From assembly GCA_028821395.1 (NCBI GenBank), contig JAPPGP010000003.1, forward strand, positions 62,447-114,217: 51,771 bases of DNA. Direction: 5' to 3'. Under the pieces are notes generated by a model that did no database searches, was not told the origin of the DNA, and saw nothing but the letters and a program-made list of their open reading frames with translations. This stretch comes from Defluviicoccus sp. (GTDB lineage: Bacteria; Pseudomonadota; Alphaproteobacteria; MPNO01). Position 1 is the first letter of the stretch. The number at the start of each line of letters is the position of its first letter. Positions 39,994 through 49,821 of the stretch are shown here, in pieces. A program made the translations under genes and the position numbers.

Positions 39994-41784
39994 ATGAACC
40001 TCGACCCCTCGCGAGATAGCGATTTTCCGCCGCCGACGCCCTCGCGCCCGGAGCCGGCGGTCGATGCCGGCCGGGAAACCCGCCCGACGCAGGATCTCGG
40101 CGCGGCCGGCGCGGAGCCCGGGAACCCTCCCCTCGCCCTGGATTCCCTCCTCCCGTTCGGCGACGCACACGCCGCGCCGGATACGCCGTTCAACGGGTTC
40201 GCGGCCGATTCCGGACACCTTCCGGCACTGGAATCCCTGGCCGGCGCCGCCATCTCCAGCGGCGTGGCCGCGGAGTCCCCGGCTCTCGATCCCGCGTCCC
40301 TGTTGGGCAACGGAATGCCAGCGCCGGACACCCCGTTCAATGGATTCGCGGCCGATCCCGGACACTCCGACGGCCTGGGGGGGACCGACGACGGTCGTCC
40401 GGCTCTCGATCCCGCGCTCTTGTCAGCGAACGGGGCGCCGGCGCCCGACACGGCGGCCGGCGGGTTCACGGCCGACTTCGAAGACGCGCTGGTCGAGGGC
40501 CTCTCGGAAGACGCCGCGACCTCGTCCCACGATGCCGCGGTGTTCGACCCCGCGGCGTGGAGCGCGGGCACGGAATCCGGCGCAGCGGCGACCGTTCGCC
40601 AACCGGACGCCGGCCCCGGCCGAGCGAAGCCCGGCGGCCGGGTCGCCGCGCTCGCCTTCGCCACCGATCATCAAACCGAGAACGCCCTTCGGCAGGGTTT
40701 GCTGGATTTCAGGAAGCCGTCGCCCCAATACGACGATCCGGAGGTCTGGACCGGCGGGCTCCGGGCGGCCGTCTCCGCTCTCGCCGACGGGCATTCCGCG
40801 CATCTGGTGATCGTCGACGTCGACGGAATTCCATACCCGGCCGGCGCGATCCACGAGTTGGCGGAAGTCTGCGACATGGGCACGACCGTGGTCGCGATCG
40901 GCTCCGATAACACGGCCAAGAGCAGCCGCGAGCTGCTGCTCGCCGGGGTGAGCGACTACCTGGTCAAGCCGGTTACCGCGGCGGCGGTTCAGGAGTCCGT
41001 CGCGCGCGCCGCAGGGTCCAGCCCGGTCGGATCGTCGACCGGGAAGGTGGTCGGGTTCGCCGGCACCGGCGGCAGCGGCGCGACCACGCTGGTTGCCGCC
41101 ACCGCGCTGCAGGCGTCCCTGCGCGGCCGCTTCGTGTCGGTGCTCGACCTCAGCCGGACGGTGCCCACCTCGGCAATCCTTCTCGACATCGATCCGTCGG
41201 CCGGCCTCGACCAACTGCTGGAGGTCGCGGTGGGAGCGATCCCGGACCCGCAGATGCTGGATGGCGTGTGCACCCAGCGCTCGGAGCGCATTTCGGTCTA
41301 CGCCTATCGCTGGACCGCCGAGCCGCTCCCCGTTCCTTCGCTTCGGGCGGTGGAGTGGCTGATCGACGAGTTGAGACAGCGCTCCCAGCTGGTGCTCGTC
41401 GACGGGCTGGACGATCCGGACACTTGTTTCGCGGTGCTCGAACAGGCCGATATGCGCGTCGTCGTCGCCGAACCCACGGTCAGGGATGTCCTGCGCGCGG
41501 CGCGGATCGTCGACCTGCTCGGCGGTCGCGAACCGACATTGCGGGTGCGCAACCACACGCGGGAGTTCAAGCGCGGTTCGGAGTCCGGACCGCTCGTAGG
41601 GGCGGCAACGCAGCTCCCGGCGGATGTCGAAATTCCCTTCGAGCCGTCATTGCCGGCGATCGCCGACCGCGGCTGGCCGGAAGGCCGGATACCGCGCCAT
41701 CTGCGCAAGCCTCTTGGCGGGCTGACGGATCGGCTGCTGTTGGACGCGGCTGCCGACTCGGCCGCCCTTTCCCGGGGAGGCTGA
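39994..41784 (+). CDS. tadZ: TadZ/CpaE-like protein 2 with N-terminal repeats
   Basis: 596 residues. The first 200 residues are low-complexity Pro/Ala/Asp/Gly with three imperfect repeats containing APDTPFNGFAAD or similar and PALDPASLL. A receiver-like domain follows at about 210-345 (HLVIVDVDGIPYPAG, AGVSDYLVKPVT), then a ParA/MinD-like domain with GFAGTGGSGATTLVAATAL, again an atypical Walker A. It is a clear paralogue of TadZ-1 and is 2 bases upstream of tadA. The disordered repeat region may be a docking or spacing arm. Confidence 0.85.
   Translation: MNLDPSRDSDFPPPTPSRPEPAVDAGRETRPTQDLGAAGAEPGNPPLALDSLLPFGDAHAAPDTPFNGFAADSGHLPALESLAGAAISSGVAAESPALDPASLLGNGMPAPDTPFNGFAADPGHSDGLGGTDDGRPALDPALLSANGAPAPDTAAGGFTADFEDALVEGLSEDAATSSHDAAVFDPAAWSAGTESGAAATVRQPDAGPGRAKPGGRVAALAFATDHQTENALRQGLLDFRKPSPQYDDPEVWTGGLRAAVSALADGHSAHLVIVDVDGIPYPAGAIHELAEVCDMGTTVVAIGSDNTAKSSRELLLAGVSDYLVKPVTAAAVQESVARAAGSSPVGSSTGKVVGFAGTGGSGATTLVAATALQASLRGRFVSVLDLSRTVPTSAILLDIDPSAGLDQLLEVAVGAIPDPQMLDGVCTQRSERISVYAYRWTAEPLPVPSLRAVEWLIDELRQRSQLVLVDGLDDPDTCFAVLEQADMRVVVAEPTVRDVLRAARIVDLLGGREPTLRVRNHTREFKRGSESGPLVGAATQLPADVEIPFEPSLPAIADRGWPEGRIPRHLRKPLGGLTDRLLLDAAADSAALSRGG
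40174..40218 (+). repeat. 45-base direct repeat, copy 1
   Basis: Matches 40321-40365 at 40 of 45 bases, 147 bases (49 codons) apart, inside tadZ-2. It encodes APDTPFNGFAADSGH. Confidence 0.85.
40321..40365 (+). repeat. 45-base direct repeat, copy 2
   Basis: Partner of 40174-40218, encoding APDTPFNGFAADPGH. A weaker third copy (APDTAAGGFTADFED) begins at about 40441. Confidence 0.85.
41774..41780 (+). promoter_or_regulatory. GGGGAGG supporting the GTG start of tadA
   Basis: Lies inside the last codons of tadZ-2, six bases before the GTG at 41787. Confidence 0.6.
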
Positions 41785-41786
41785 TC

Positions 41787-43189
<1,403 letters not shown>

Positions 43190-43193
<4 letters not shown>

Positions 43194-44152
43194 GCCCGCT
43201 GTTCACGATGCTTGGCGGGGCGGCGGCCCTCCTGTTGTGCGGCGCCGTCGCGTTCGCCCTGTCGCGGCGCGGCGAGAAGGCGTTCAGGCAGCGCCTCCAC
43301 CGGGTCTCCGAGCCGTTGACCGGAAGGCCGCTCGACGGCGATGCGTCGGTCGACGCCGACATCTTTCGCACCGCCCAGACCCGCTCACAGTCGGGCCGGT
43401 TCTGGCAGTTCGTCCAGACCCGCTACCCGCTGCTCGACCCGAGGCGCTCGGTGCCCCGCGGCATCGGGATCGGCATCCTCGCGGGGGCCGGCTTCTGGGG
43501 CGCGATGATGGTGCTGCAGATCCCCTCGGGCTGGTGGACGGTGCCGCTGGTCGGCATCGCCACGGTCGGCGGCGTGGTGTATGCGATGTCGTCGTTCCAG
43601 TCGCGCCAGGTGGCCGAATTCACCCGGCAATTCCCCGAGACCATCGACCAGATCGTGCGCCTATCCCGTGCCGGCGTCCCGGCCCTGGAGGCGATCGCCG
43701 TTATCTCGGAGGACTGCCAGCCGCCGATCCGGCCGATTCTGCGCAATCTATGCGACGGGCTGCTCGCGGGGCTCGACTCCGACACCGCGCTCCGCACCGC
43801 CGCCGCGCGCGTTCGCCTCGCCGAGTTCACGCTGTTCACCTCCGTCATCCGCCTTCAGCGGCGCTCGGGCGGCAGCATCTCGGCCGCATTCGCCAACCTT
43901 TCCCAGACCCTGCGCGAACGCCGCAGCATCGCCTTGAAGGCACGCGCTTCCACCGCGCAGACCCGTCTGACCCTGCTGGTGCTGTCGGTGATGCCGGTGC
44001 TGGTTCTGATCGGCCAGAAGTTCGTTGCGCCGAAATCGATCGAAATGCTGTTCGGCACCGAGCAGGGAAACAACCTGCTCCACTGGGGGGTTGGCTTGAT
44101 CATTCTGGGTCTGCTCGCCGCGAAGTTCATCGCCTCGCGGGTGGAGAAGTAA
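43190..44152 (+). CDS. tadB: TadB-like inner-membrane platform protein
   Basis: 320-residue T2SF-domain membrane protein. The TTG at 43190 is chosen for the strong ribosome binding site and the one-codon overlap with tadA. Hydrophobic helices lie near residues 5-22, 85-105, 110-130 and two at the C-terminus (LTLLVLSVMPVLVLI and HWGVGLIILGLLAAKFIA). The T2SF core includes FPETIDQIVRLSRAGVPALE near 150-169 and a glycine-rich LQRRSGGSISAAFANLS near 222-238. It pairs with TadC to transmit ATPase work to pilin insertion. Confidence 0.92.
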
Positions 44153-44168
44153 GGGGAGAGCAACATAG

Positions 44169-45137
44169 ATGTTGACGGGCACGCTTCCGCTGGCCGGAGC
44201 CATCGCGGCCGGCGTCACGATCCTGGCCCTCGCGCCGCTGATTTTCCGCGAGATGCGGCGGGCGCGCATTATCGACCGGCGGCTGGCGACGGTGCGCGGC
44301 CAAGCGGCGGCAACGGCGCCGACGCCGGATAGCTTCCCCGGGCGCGACAGGAGACCGGCTTTCCGGGTGTTCGGGCTCGCCCTGCTGCGCTGCCTCTCCA
44401 TGGTCGTGCCGGTGGGCGCCGAGGAACGGGAGAAGCTCGCTGCGATGCTCCGGAAGGCAGGCTTTGCGCAGCAGGAAGCGCTCTCGGTCTTCCTGTCCGT
44501 CAAGCTGGGTGTCGCGCTCGCGCTGGCCGTCGCCCTCGCTCTGGCCGTCGCCGGCATGGAGTCGCTTGGCCAGGAGCTCTACGCCATCGGGCTGGGCGCC
44601 CTGGTGGGCTTCATCGTCGGCGGGATGGTCCCCGAATACGGCCTCCGCGCCATCGTCAACCGGCGCCTCGGCGCCATGCGGTCCGCGCTTCCCGACGCCC
44701 TCGACATGATGGTGATGTGCCTCGAGACCGGTCTGACCGTGGAGCGCGGGATCATAACCGTCGCCGAGGAGCTTATGCCGATCGAGCCCAACCTGGCCAA
44801 GGAATTCCGGCAGATCGAGGCCGAGATCCGTCTCGGCTCGGATCGGCGGGCGGTGCTCGAGGAGTACTACGAGCGAACCGATATCGAGGGGCTCGGCGAT
44901 TTCGCGATGGCCCTCATCCAGAGCGATCGCTACGGCACGCCGCTTTCTCAATCGATGAAGAGCATCGCCAGCGACGCACGTCTGCAAAAGGCGGCGCGGG
45001 TTGCCGCCCAGGCCGAGCGCCTTCCGGTGCTGATGACCCTGCCGATGCTGGTGTTCGTGGTCCCCGGCACGATGCTTCTGGTCGCCGGCCCAGCCTTCCT
45101 GACGGCGATGACGGCGCTCCAGGGTGTTGCCGGATAG
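44169..45137 (+). CDS. tadC: TadC-like inner-membrane platform protein
   Basis: 322-residue T2SF-domain protein, partner of TadB. AGGGGAG lies before the ATG. N-terminal helix (LAGAIAAGVTILALAPLIF), central helices (LGVALALAVALALAVAG, YAIGLGALVGFIVGGMV), the T2SF motif LPDALDMMVMCLETGLTVER near 178-197, and SDRYGTPLSQSMKSIASDAR near 256-275, with a final helix at the C-terminus. Its stop is one base before the start of the peroxidase gene, so that gene is very probably translated from the same mRNA. Confidence 0.92.
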   Translation: MLTGTLPLAGAIAAGVTILALAPLIFREMRRARIIDRRLATVRGQAAATAPTPDSFPGRDRRPAFRVFGLALLRCLSMVVPVGAEEREKLAAMLRKAGFAQQEALSVFLSVKLGVALALAVALALAVAGMESLGQELYAIGLGALVGFIVGGMVPEYGLRAIVNRRLGAMRSALPDALDMMVMCLETGLTVERGIITVAEELMPIEPNLAKEFRQIEAEIRLGSDRRAVLEEYYERTDIEGLGDFAMALIQSDRYGTPLSQSMKSIASDARLQKAARVAAQAERLPVLMTLPMLVFVVPGTMLLVAGPAFLTAMTALQGVAG

Positions 45138-45138
45138 C

Positions 45139-46125
45139 ATGACCGCGACTCACTCCCTATACCGCCGCGCAGCCGCCTCGCTCGCGCTGCTGTGGCTGGC
45201 CATCGGCGCGCTCATGGTGCTTGCTGCCGGCGTCGGGGCCGAAGAGCCCATCCTGCCGATACCCAAGCAGGTCGATGTCGACCCCGCCAAGGCGGCGCTG
45301 GGGCGGGATCTGTTTCACGACACCATCCTGTCGAAGGACGGCACGGTTTCCTGCGCGAGCTGCCACGATCTGGCGAGCGGCGGCGATGACGGCCGCAGGG
45401 TTTCGGTCGGGGTCGACGACAAGCCCGGCATGGTCAACGCGCCGACCGTGTTCAACGCCGCCATGAACTTCAAGCAATTCTGGGACGGGCGGGCGGATAC
45501 GCTCGAGGACCAGATCGACGGTCCCGTGCAATCGCCATTCGAGATGGGCAGCGTGTGGCCCGAAGTCGTCGCCAAGCTCTACAGGGACGACGAGTACCGC
45601 ACGCGATTCGAGCGGCTCTACCCCGACGGCATCAATCGCAAGAACATAAAGAACGCGATCGTCGAGTTCATGAACTCCCTGTCCACGCCGAACAGCCGCT
45701 TCGACCGGTGGCTGGAAGGCGACAAGACGGCGCTGAACGCCCGGGAGCTGCGCGGCTACGAGCTGTTCAAGGATTACGGCTGCGCTTCCTGCCACCAGGG
45801 CGCCAATGTCGGGGGCAACATGTTCCAGGTCTTCGGCGTGCTGAACGATTATTTCAAGAAGCGCGGCGACATCACCGAGGCCGATCTCGGCCGCTACGCG
45901 ATAACCGGAAACGATGAGGACCGGCACGCATTCAAGGTGCCGAGCCTGCGTCTGGCCGCCCTGACCGCGCCCTATCTGCACGACGGAAGCGCCGCCACCC
46001 TGCGAGACGCCGTCGATGCGATGTTCGAGTTTCAGCTGGGGAGGGAGGCGCCCGACGAAGACAAGGAAGCGATCGTGGCGTTCATCAAGACGCTGGTGGG
46101 CGAATCCAAGGAGCTATCACCATGA
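45139..46125 (+). CDS. di-heme cytochrome c peroxidase (CcpA/MauG family)
   Basis: 328-residue exported protein: signal peptide to about residue 34 (GVGA/EEP), then two c-type heme sites, CASCHD at 72-77 and CASCHQ at 215-220. Family blocks are well kept: NAPTVFNAAMNFKQFWDGRA near 103-122, GPVQSPFEMGS, and FKVPSLRLAALTAPYLHDGS near 264-283, then AVDAMFEFQLG with a candidate methionine ligand. It should reduce hydrogen peroxide in the periplasm with electrons from a cytochrome. One base after tadC and overlapping the kinase gene by ATGA, it sits inside the pilus operon. Confidence 0.92.
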   Translation: MTATHSLYRRAAASLALLWLAIGALMVLAAGVGAEEPILPIPKQVDVDPAKAALGRDLFHDTILSKDGTVSCASCHDLASGGDDGRRVSVGVDDKPGMVNAPTVFNAAMNFKQFWDGRADTLEDQIDGPVQSPFEMGSVWPEVVAKLYRDDEYRTRFERLYPDGINRKNIKNAIVEFMNSLSTPNSRFDRWLEGDKTALNARELRGYELFKDYGCASCHQGANVGGNMFQVFGVLNDYFKKRGDITEADLGRYAITGNDEDRHAFKVPSLRLAALTAPYLHDGSAATLRDAVDAMFEFQLGREAPDEDKEAIVAFIKTLVGESKELSP

Positions 46126-47873
46126 GATCCGGCTCGGTCATCCTCGGCGTCTCACTCTCCGCTATCCTGCTGGCCGCGGCTGCCTATCTGTATCTGTTCG
46201 CCCATGACGGCAGCAGCCGGCACTACCGCAAGTCGATCGATCTCGTGCGGCAGATGCAAATTCTGTCCACCGGCTGGAGCATGGAGGTCACCCGCGTCCG
46301 GTCCGACCCGCTCGCCGACTTCGACTCGCTGGCCGGCTTCATTCCCCGGGTCGCGCGGCTGAAGCTGACACTCGCCCAAAGGGCCCAGCGCATTCCGGAC
46401 CTGCCCGATCGCATCGCCGGAGAAATCAACGCCTTCATAAGCGCCATCGAAGCGCAGGAGGAGCGCATCGAGCGGTTCAAGACCGGCTATGCCGTGGTGC
46501 GGAATTCCAAGCGCTACCTTCCGCTCGCCGCCGCCAGCGTGTCCCGGCAGGCCGCGTCCGCCGGGAACTCCCGCCTGGTCGAAGCCGTTTCGCCCCTGGT
46601 GCGCGATGTGAACCTGTATGTCGCGACGCCGACCCAGACGGCCAAGAGCCGCCTGAAGGTCGAAATCGACGAGCTGCGCAAGACCAACGTCCGATATCCG
46701 CCGCCACTGGCCAACGCGCTCGGAAACATGTTGGACCACGCGGAGGTGCTGGTCGACAGGCAGCGCCGTACCGAAGACCTCTTCGCGCAGGCCACGTCCG
46801 ATGAACTCTCCCGGTTCGCCGACCAGCTGGCCGTCAATCTCGAGTTCGAGCTCGGAAGGGCCGCGGTCCAGGCCAGGTATTACGACCATGGGGTCGTGGC
46901 CCTGTTCGGCGCGCTCGCCCTGTTCTGGATCGGGCTTGCGCTGCATTACCGGCTCGGCGGCCGGCGCGAGGCCGTCCGGCCCGCCCCGGCACAGGGGATC
47001 GCCGCCGAGGCCCATGCCCCGGCCGCACCCCCGCCGCAGCCCCGAGCCCCGTTCGCGCCGCACCGCTCGCGGCCTGACGCTTCGGCGCCGGTCGCGCGGC
47101 AATCGATCGGCCCTCCCACGCCGCGGGACCCCACCTCCGTGCTGCAGAACGGGTTCGTGGTGAAATGCGTCGCCGGCATCCTCGCCTCCTCGGCCGACGA
47201 GATAGGCGACCGCATGGAGTTCCTGCAAAAGACGCACGAGCGAATCCGCCACGCCCTGCACCACAGCGATCTCCCGACCGAGTTGGCGGCCGAATCCGGC
47301 CTGGACGAGGAGGTCGCCGCGATCCCCGCCATCGCTTCCAGCGTGCGGCAAAGGTTGAACGGCATCGCCAGTCTCGCGAAACGCCTGGAGGCCTTCTCGA
47401 ACACGCAGGCCAACCATGTCGACCGCACCATGATCGACGTCAACGACTGTATCGAGGGCGTGATCGCGGCGGCCGGCTCCGCGACCGACGCCACATTCAT
47501 CACAAATCTCGGCGAAGTTCCCCGGATACTGGCCAGCCAAACCGACCTCCAGATGCTCGTCGCGGAGCTCGTCGAAAATTCCTTGGCCGCCGTTCAGGTC
47601 CAGGCGGACAAGAAGGGCATCGTCAAGATCGATACCGCGCGCAAGGACGGCGAGATCATGATCACGGTCATCGACAACGGTGTGGGAATCTCCGCCGACC
47701 GGCAGAGAAGCATATTCAAGCCGTTCTACACCTCGCGGGAAGGTTCCCTTGGCATCGGCCTGCCGCTGGCCGGCCACCTCGTCGGAAAGTACCGGGGCAC
47801 CATCAAGGTCAATTCGCTGCCCGGCCAGGGTACCGTGGCCCGTATCAGCCTGCCCGTCGGGACAGCACGATGA
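46122..47873 (+). CDS. DAHL-domain histidine-kinase-like sensor
   Basis: 583 residues. Helix 1 (SVILGVSLSAILLAAAAYLY) and helix 2 near 254-277 (VVALFGALALFWIGLALHY) enclose an all-helical periplasmic domain of about 225 residues that begins HYRKSIDLVRQMQILSTGWS, the pattern of the DAHL sensory domain. A Pro/Ala linker follows, then a dimerisation-like region and an intact HATPase domain: ELVENSLAAV (N box), VIDNGVGISADRQ (G1), SLGIGLPLAGHLVG (G2). In the expected H box, CVAGILASSADEIGDRMEFL, the phospho-accepting His seems replaced by Ser. Overlaps both neighbours by ATGA. Confidence 0.82.
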   Translation: MRSGSVILGVSLSAILLAAAAYLYLFAHDGSSRHYRKSIDLVRQMQILSTGWSMEVTRVRSDPLADFDSLAGFIPRVARLKLTLAQRAQRIPDLPDRIAGEINAFISAIEAQEERIERFKTGYAVVRNSKRYLPLAAASVSRQAASAGNSRLVEAVSPLVRDVNLYVATPTQTAKSRLKVEIDELRKTNVRYPPPLANALGNMLDHAEVLVDRQRRTEDLFAQATSDELSRFADQLAVNLEFELGRAAVQARYYDHGVVALFGALALFWIGLALHYRLGGRREAVRPAPAQGIAAEAHAPAAPPPQPRAPFAPHRSRPDASAPVARQSIGPPTPRDPTSVLQNGFVVKCVAGILASSADEIGDRMEFLQKTHERIRHALHHSDLPTELAAESGLDEEVAAIPAIASSVRQRLNGIASLAKRLEAFSNTQANHVDRTMIDVNDCIEGVIAAAGSATDATFITNLGEVPRILASQTDLQMLVAELVENSLAAVQVQADKKGIVKIDTARKDGEIMITVIDNGVGISADRQRSIFKPFYTSREGSLGIGLPLAGHLVGKYRGTIKVNSLPGQGTVARISLPVGTAR

Positions 47874-49189
47874 GGGTCTGGCATTTCCGCCGCGGCAGCC
47901 TGCGGGCAGAGCTGGTCTCCAACGCCCTGCTCGGCGTCGCGCTTCCCGCCGTGCTCGCCGGCGGGGTCGTGCTCTTACTGTTCGGCTATCACCTCGACGT
48001 CCTCGATGAGAGCCTTGACAGGAGCCGGCAGGCGCTGACCAGGGAAATCGCCCGCTCCGAGCTTGCGGTGCGGGCAAGCGACACCGCGCGGCAAATCGAC
48101 GCGTTCCTGACCAGCCGAATCCTGGAAGCCAAGGTCTGGGCGTCGTCCCCAATCGTCATCGACGCCGCGCGCTCGGCTGCTCGCAAGCACCAGGCCGAGG
48201 GGCTGACGAACGCAGCCATTGGAAATGTCGAGCGCCGCTTTCGGACGCAGAAGAGCCTGGGACTCTGGCCGCGGGCGGACTCCCATCTGCGTCAACAGGT
48301 CGCGGAGTCGCCCTATTTCGCTGAGATATTCTTCACCGACCGCAATGGCTTCAACGTAGCGATGACAAGCCAGACGAGCGACTTCGTTCAATCCGACGAA
48401 AGCTGGTGGAAGAGCGCCTGGGCGCACGGGGCGTCGCTCGGCGAGGTCGAGTACGACGAGTCCGCCGGGGTCTGGTCCGTCGCCATTTCGATCCGCATCG
48501 ACTCTCCCGGCGGCGATACCCCGCTGGGCGTCATGAAGACGGTTCTGGCGATCGAGGCCGTCCAGAATATCGCCGATCGCGCCGCGCGAGAGGTTTCCGT
48601 CGGCCGGGTCGTCGTGGCGACCGGTCAAGGCGCGCTGATCGCCGAAACCGCCTCCGGTCACGATCCGCAGCGAATCATGAACGGCGACATCGACTTGCGG
48701 GAGCAGGGCGAACCGTCCACACGGGACAGCTTCGACGGAGACCGGAGCGGATACGCGGTCGGCCGCAGCTGGTTGACCGGCTACGCCCGGATCGGCGGGC
48801 ACGAGGTCGACGCCCGGACGATCGGCGGTTTCTCCGGCCTCGACTGGATCGTCATCGTGCAAAAGCCGTTGACTGCGATCCATGAGCCGATTGCCGCACT
48901 GCGCGGCATCGAGGATGCGCTGCACGACTGGCCCCTGATACTCGCCGTCGCGTTCGGCGCCACGATCTTCCTCTGCGCGGGCATGGCCGTCGTCCTTTCC
49001 GCCGCCTCCGCGCGCCGACTTGCTTCGGCGCTCGCCGCGGTAGGCGAGATGGCCGATTGCGCGGCGCGCGGCGCGCCCGCAAGCCCGCCCGTCATCGAGG
49101 ACCCCGAGGAGATCGTTCGCGTGAGCGATGCGGTGCGCCGGCTGAGCGGGCTGCGCGACCCGTTCCCGCTACCCGGCGATGCGCGCTAG
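47870..49189 (+). CDS. dCache-type membrane receptor without output domain
   Basis: 439 residues: a helix at about 22-42 (LGVALPAVLAGGVVLLLFGY), a long extracytoplasmic part of about 300 residues of double-Cache type (SPYFAEIFFTDRNGFNVAMT, SWWKSAWAHGASLGEVEYDE, VWSVAISIRI, GLDWIVIVQKPLTAI), a second helix near 362-385 (WPLILAVAFGATIFLCAGMAVV) and a short HAMP-like cytoplasmic tail. It stops before any kinase, methyl-accepting or cyclase domain. Its ATG overlaps the kinase stop, so it is probably a dedicated ligand-sensing partner of that kinase. Confidence 0.8.
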   Translation: MRVWHFRRGSLRAELVSNALLGVALPAVLAGGVVLLLFGYHLDVLDESLDRSRQALTREIARSELAVRASDTARQIDAFLTSRILEAKVWASSPIVIDAARSAARKHQAEGLTNAAIGNVERRFRTQKSLGLWPRADSHLRQQVAESPYFAEIFFTDRNGFNVAMTSQTSDFVQSDESWWKSAWAHGASLGEVEYDESAGVWSVAISIRIDSPGGDTPLGVMKTVLAIEAVQNIADRAAREVSVGRVVVATGQGALIAETASGHDPQRIMNGDIDLREQGEPSTRDSFDGDRSGYAVGRSWLTGYARIGGHEVDARTIGGFSGLDWIVIVQKPLTAIHEPIAALRGIEDALHDWPLILAVAFGATIFLCAGMAVVLSAASARRLASALAAVGEMADCAARGAPASPPVIEDPEEIVRVSDAVRRLSGLRDPFPLPGDAR

Positions 49190-49249
49190 GCCGCGGGCGC
49201 GCCCGGGCGCAGCGGCCGGCTTGAACCTGACGCGTTGGAGACAGAGTGG

Positions 49250-49741
49250 ATGGTAGACGCCGGTTCGTCGGTGGTGTGGCTGGTCGAGTGGGGCGCATGC
49301 GCGCTGTTCATCGCCGGGGCGATAACCGATTTGCGTTGGCGCCGGGTGCCCAACACGATTCCCGTTCTGCTGATCGGGCTCTTCGCGCTGCACGCAGCGA
49401 TCGGCCAGGTCCGCCCGTCGGGAGCGTTGTGGACGCATCTGGCGATCGGCCTGATCTTGCTCTGCCTCGGGTTCGCGCTGTACTTGACCGGACGGTTCGG
49501 TGCGGGCGACGCCAAGCTGATCGCGGTCGCCGGGCTGTGGGTCGGACCGGTCGATCTCAGCTTGTTCCTGTTTGGCATCGCCCTCGGCGCCTTCACGCTC
49601 TGCGGGTTCGCCCTGCTGCCCTTGCCCGTGGCGCGGCGCTGGCGGTCCGCGCTGCCCTTCGCCGTGGCGATCGTGCCGCCCACCGTTGCCGTGTTGATCC
49701 CGCGCACGCTGTCGCAACATCTCGAATATCCCCTGCCATGA
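49250..49741 (+). CDS. tadV: TadV/CpaA prepilin peptidase
   Basis: 163-residue aspartic membrane protease that matures Flp pilin and the TadE/F pseudopilins. The two catalytic aspartates are visible: AITDLRWRRVPN near 26-37 and GRFGAGDAKLIAVAG near 84-98 (the conserved G-x-G-D). Six hydrophobic segments. ATG 49250 is preferred over TTG 49235 because GGAG lies nine bases upstream of it. There is no N-methylase domain, as usual for the short Tad enzymes. Confidence 0.9.
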   Translation: MVDAGSSVVWLVEWGACALFIAGAITDLRWRRVPNTIPVLLIGLFALHAAIGQVRPSGALWTHLAIGLILLCLGFALYLTGRFGAGDAKLIAVAGLWVGPVDLSLFLFGIALGAFTLCGFALLPLPVARRWRSALPFAVAIVPPTVAVLIPRTLSQHLEYPLP

Positions 49742-49821
49742 CCCTTGATTTGCGTGCCCATCCCGCCTGCCGCGCCCGTCATGGCGCCGCGGTCTTGCAG
49801 TAAAACCGGAGAATCCAGCCG

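Noticed and set aside
46152..48152. Long minus-strand open frame over the kinase-like gene
   Set aside because: Antisense shadow; no start signal or family pattern, while the plus strand has signal, helices and HATPase boxes.
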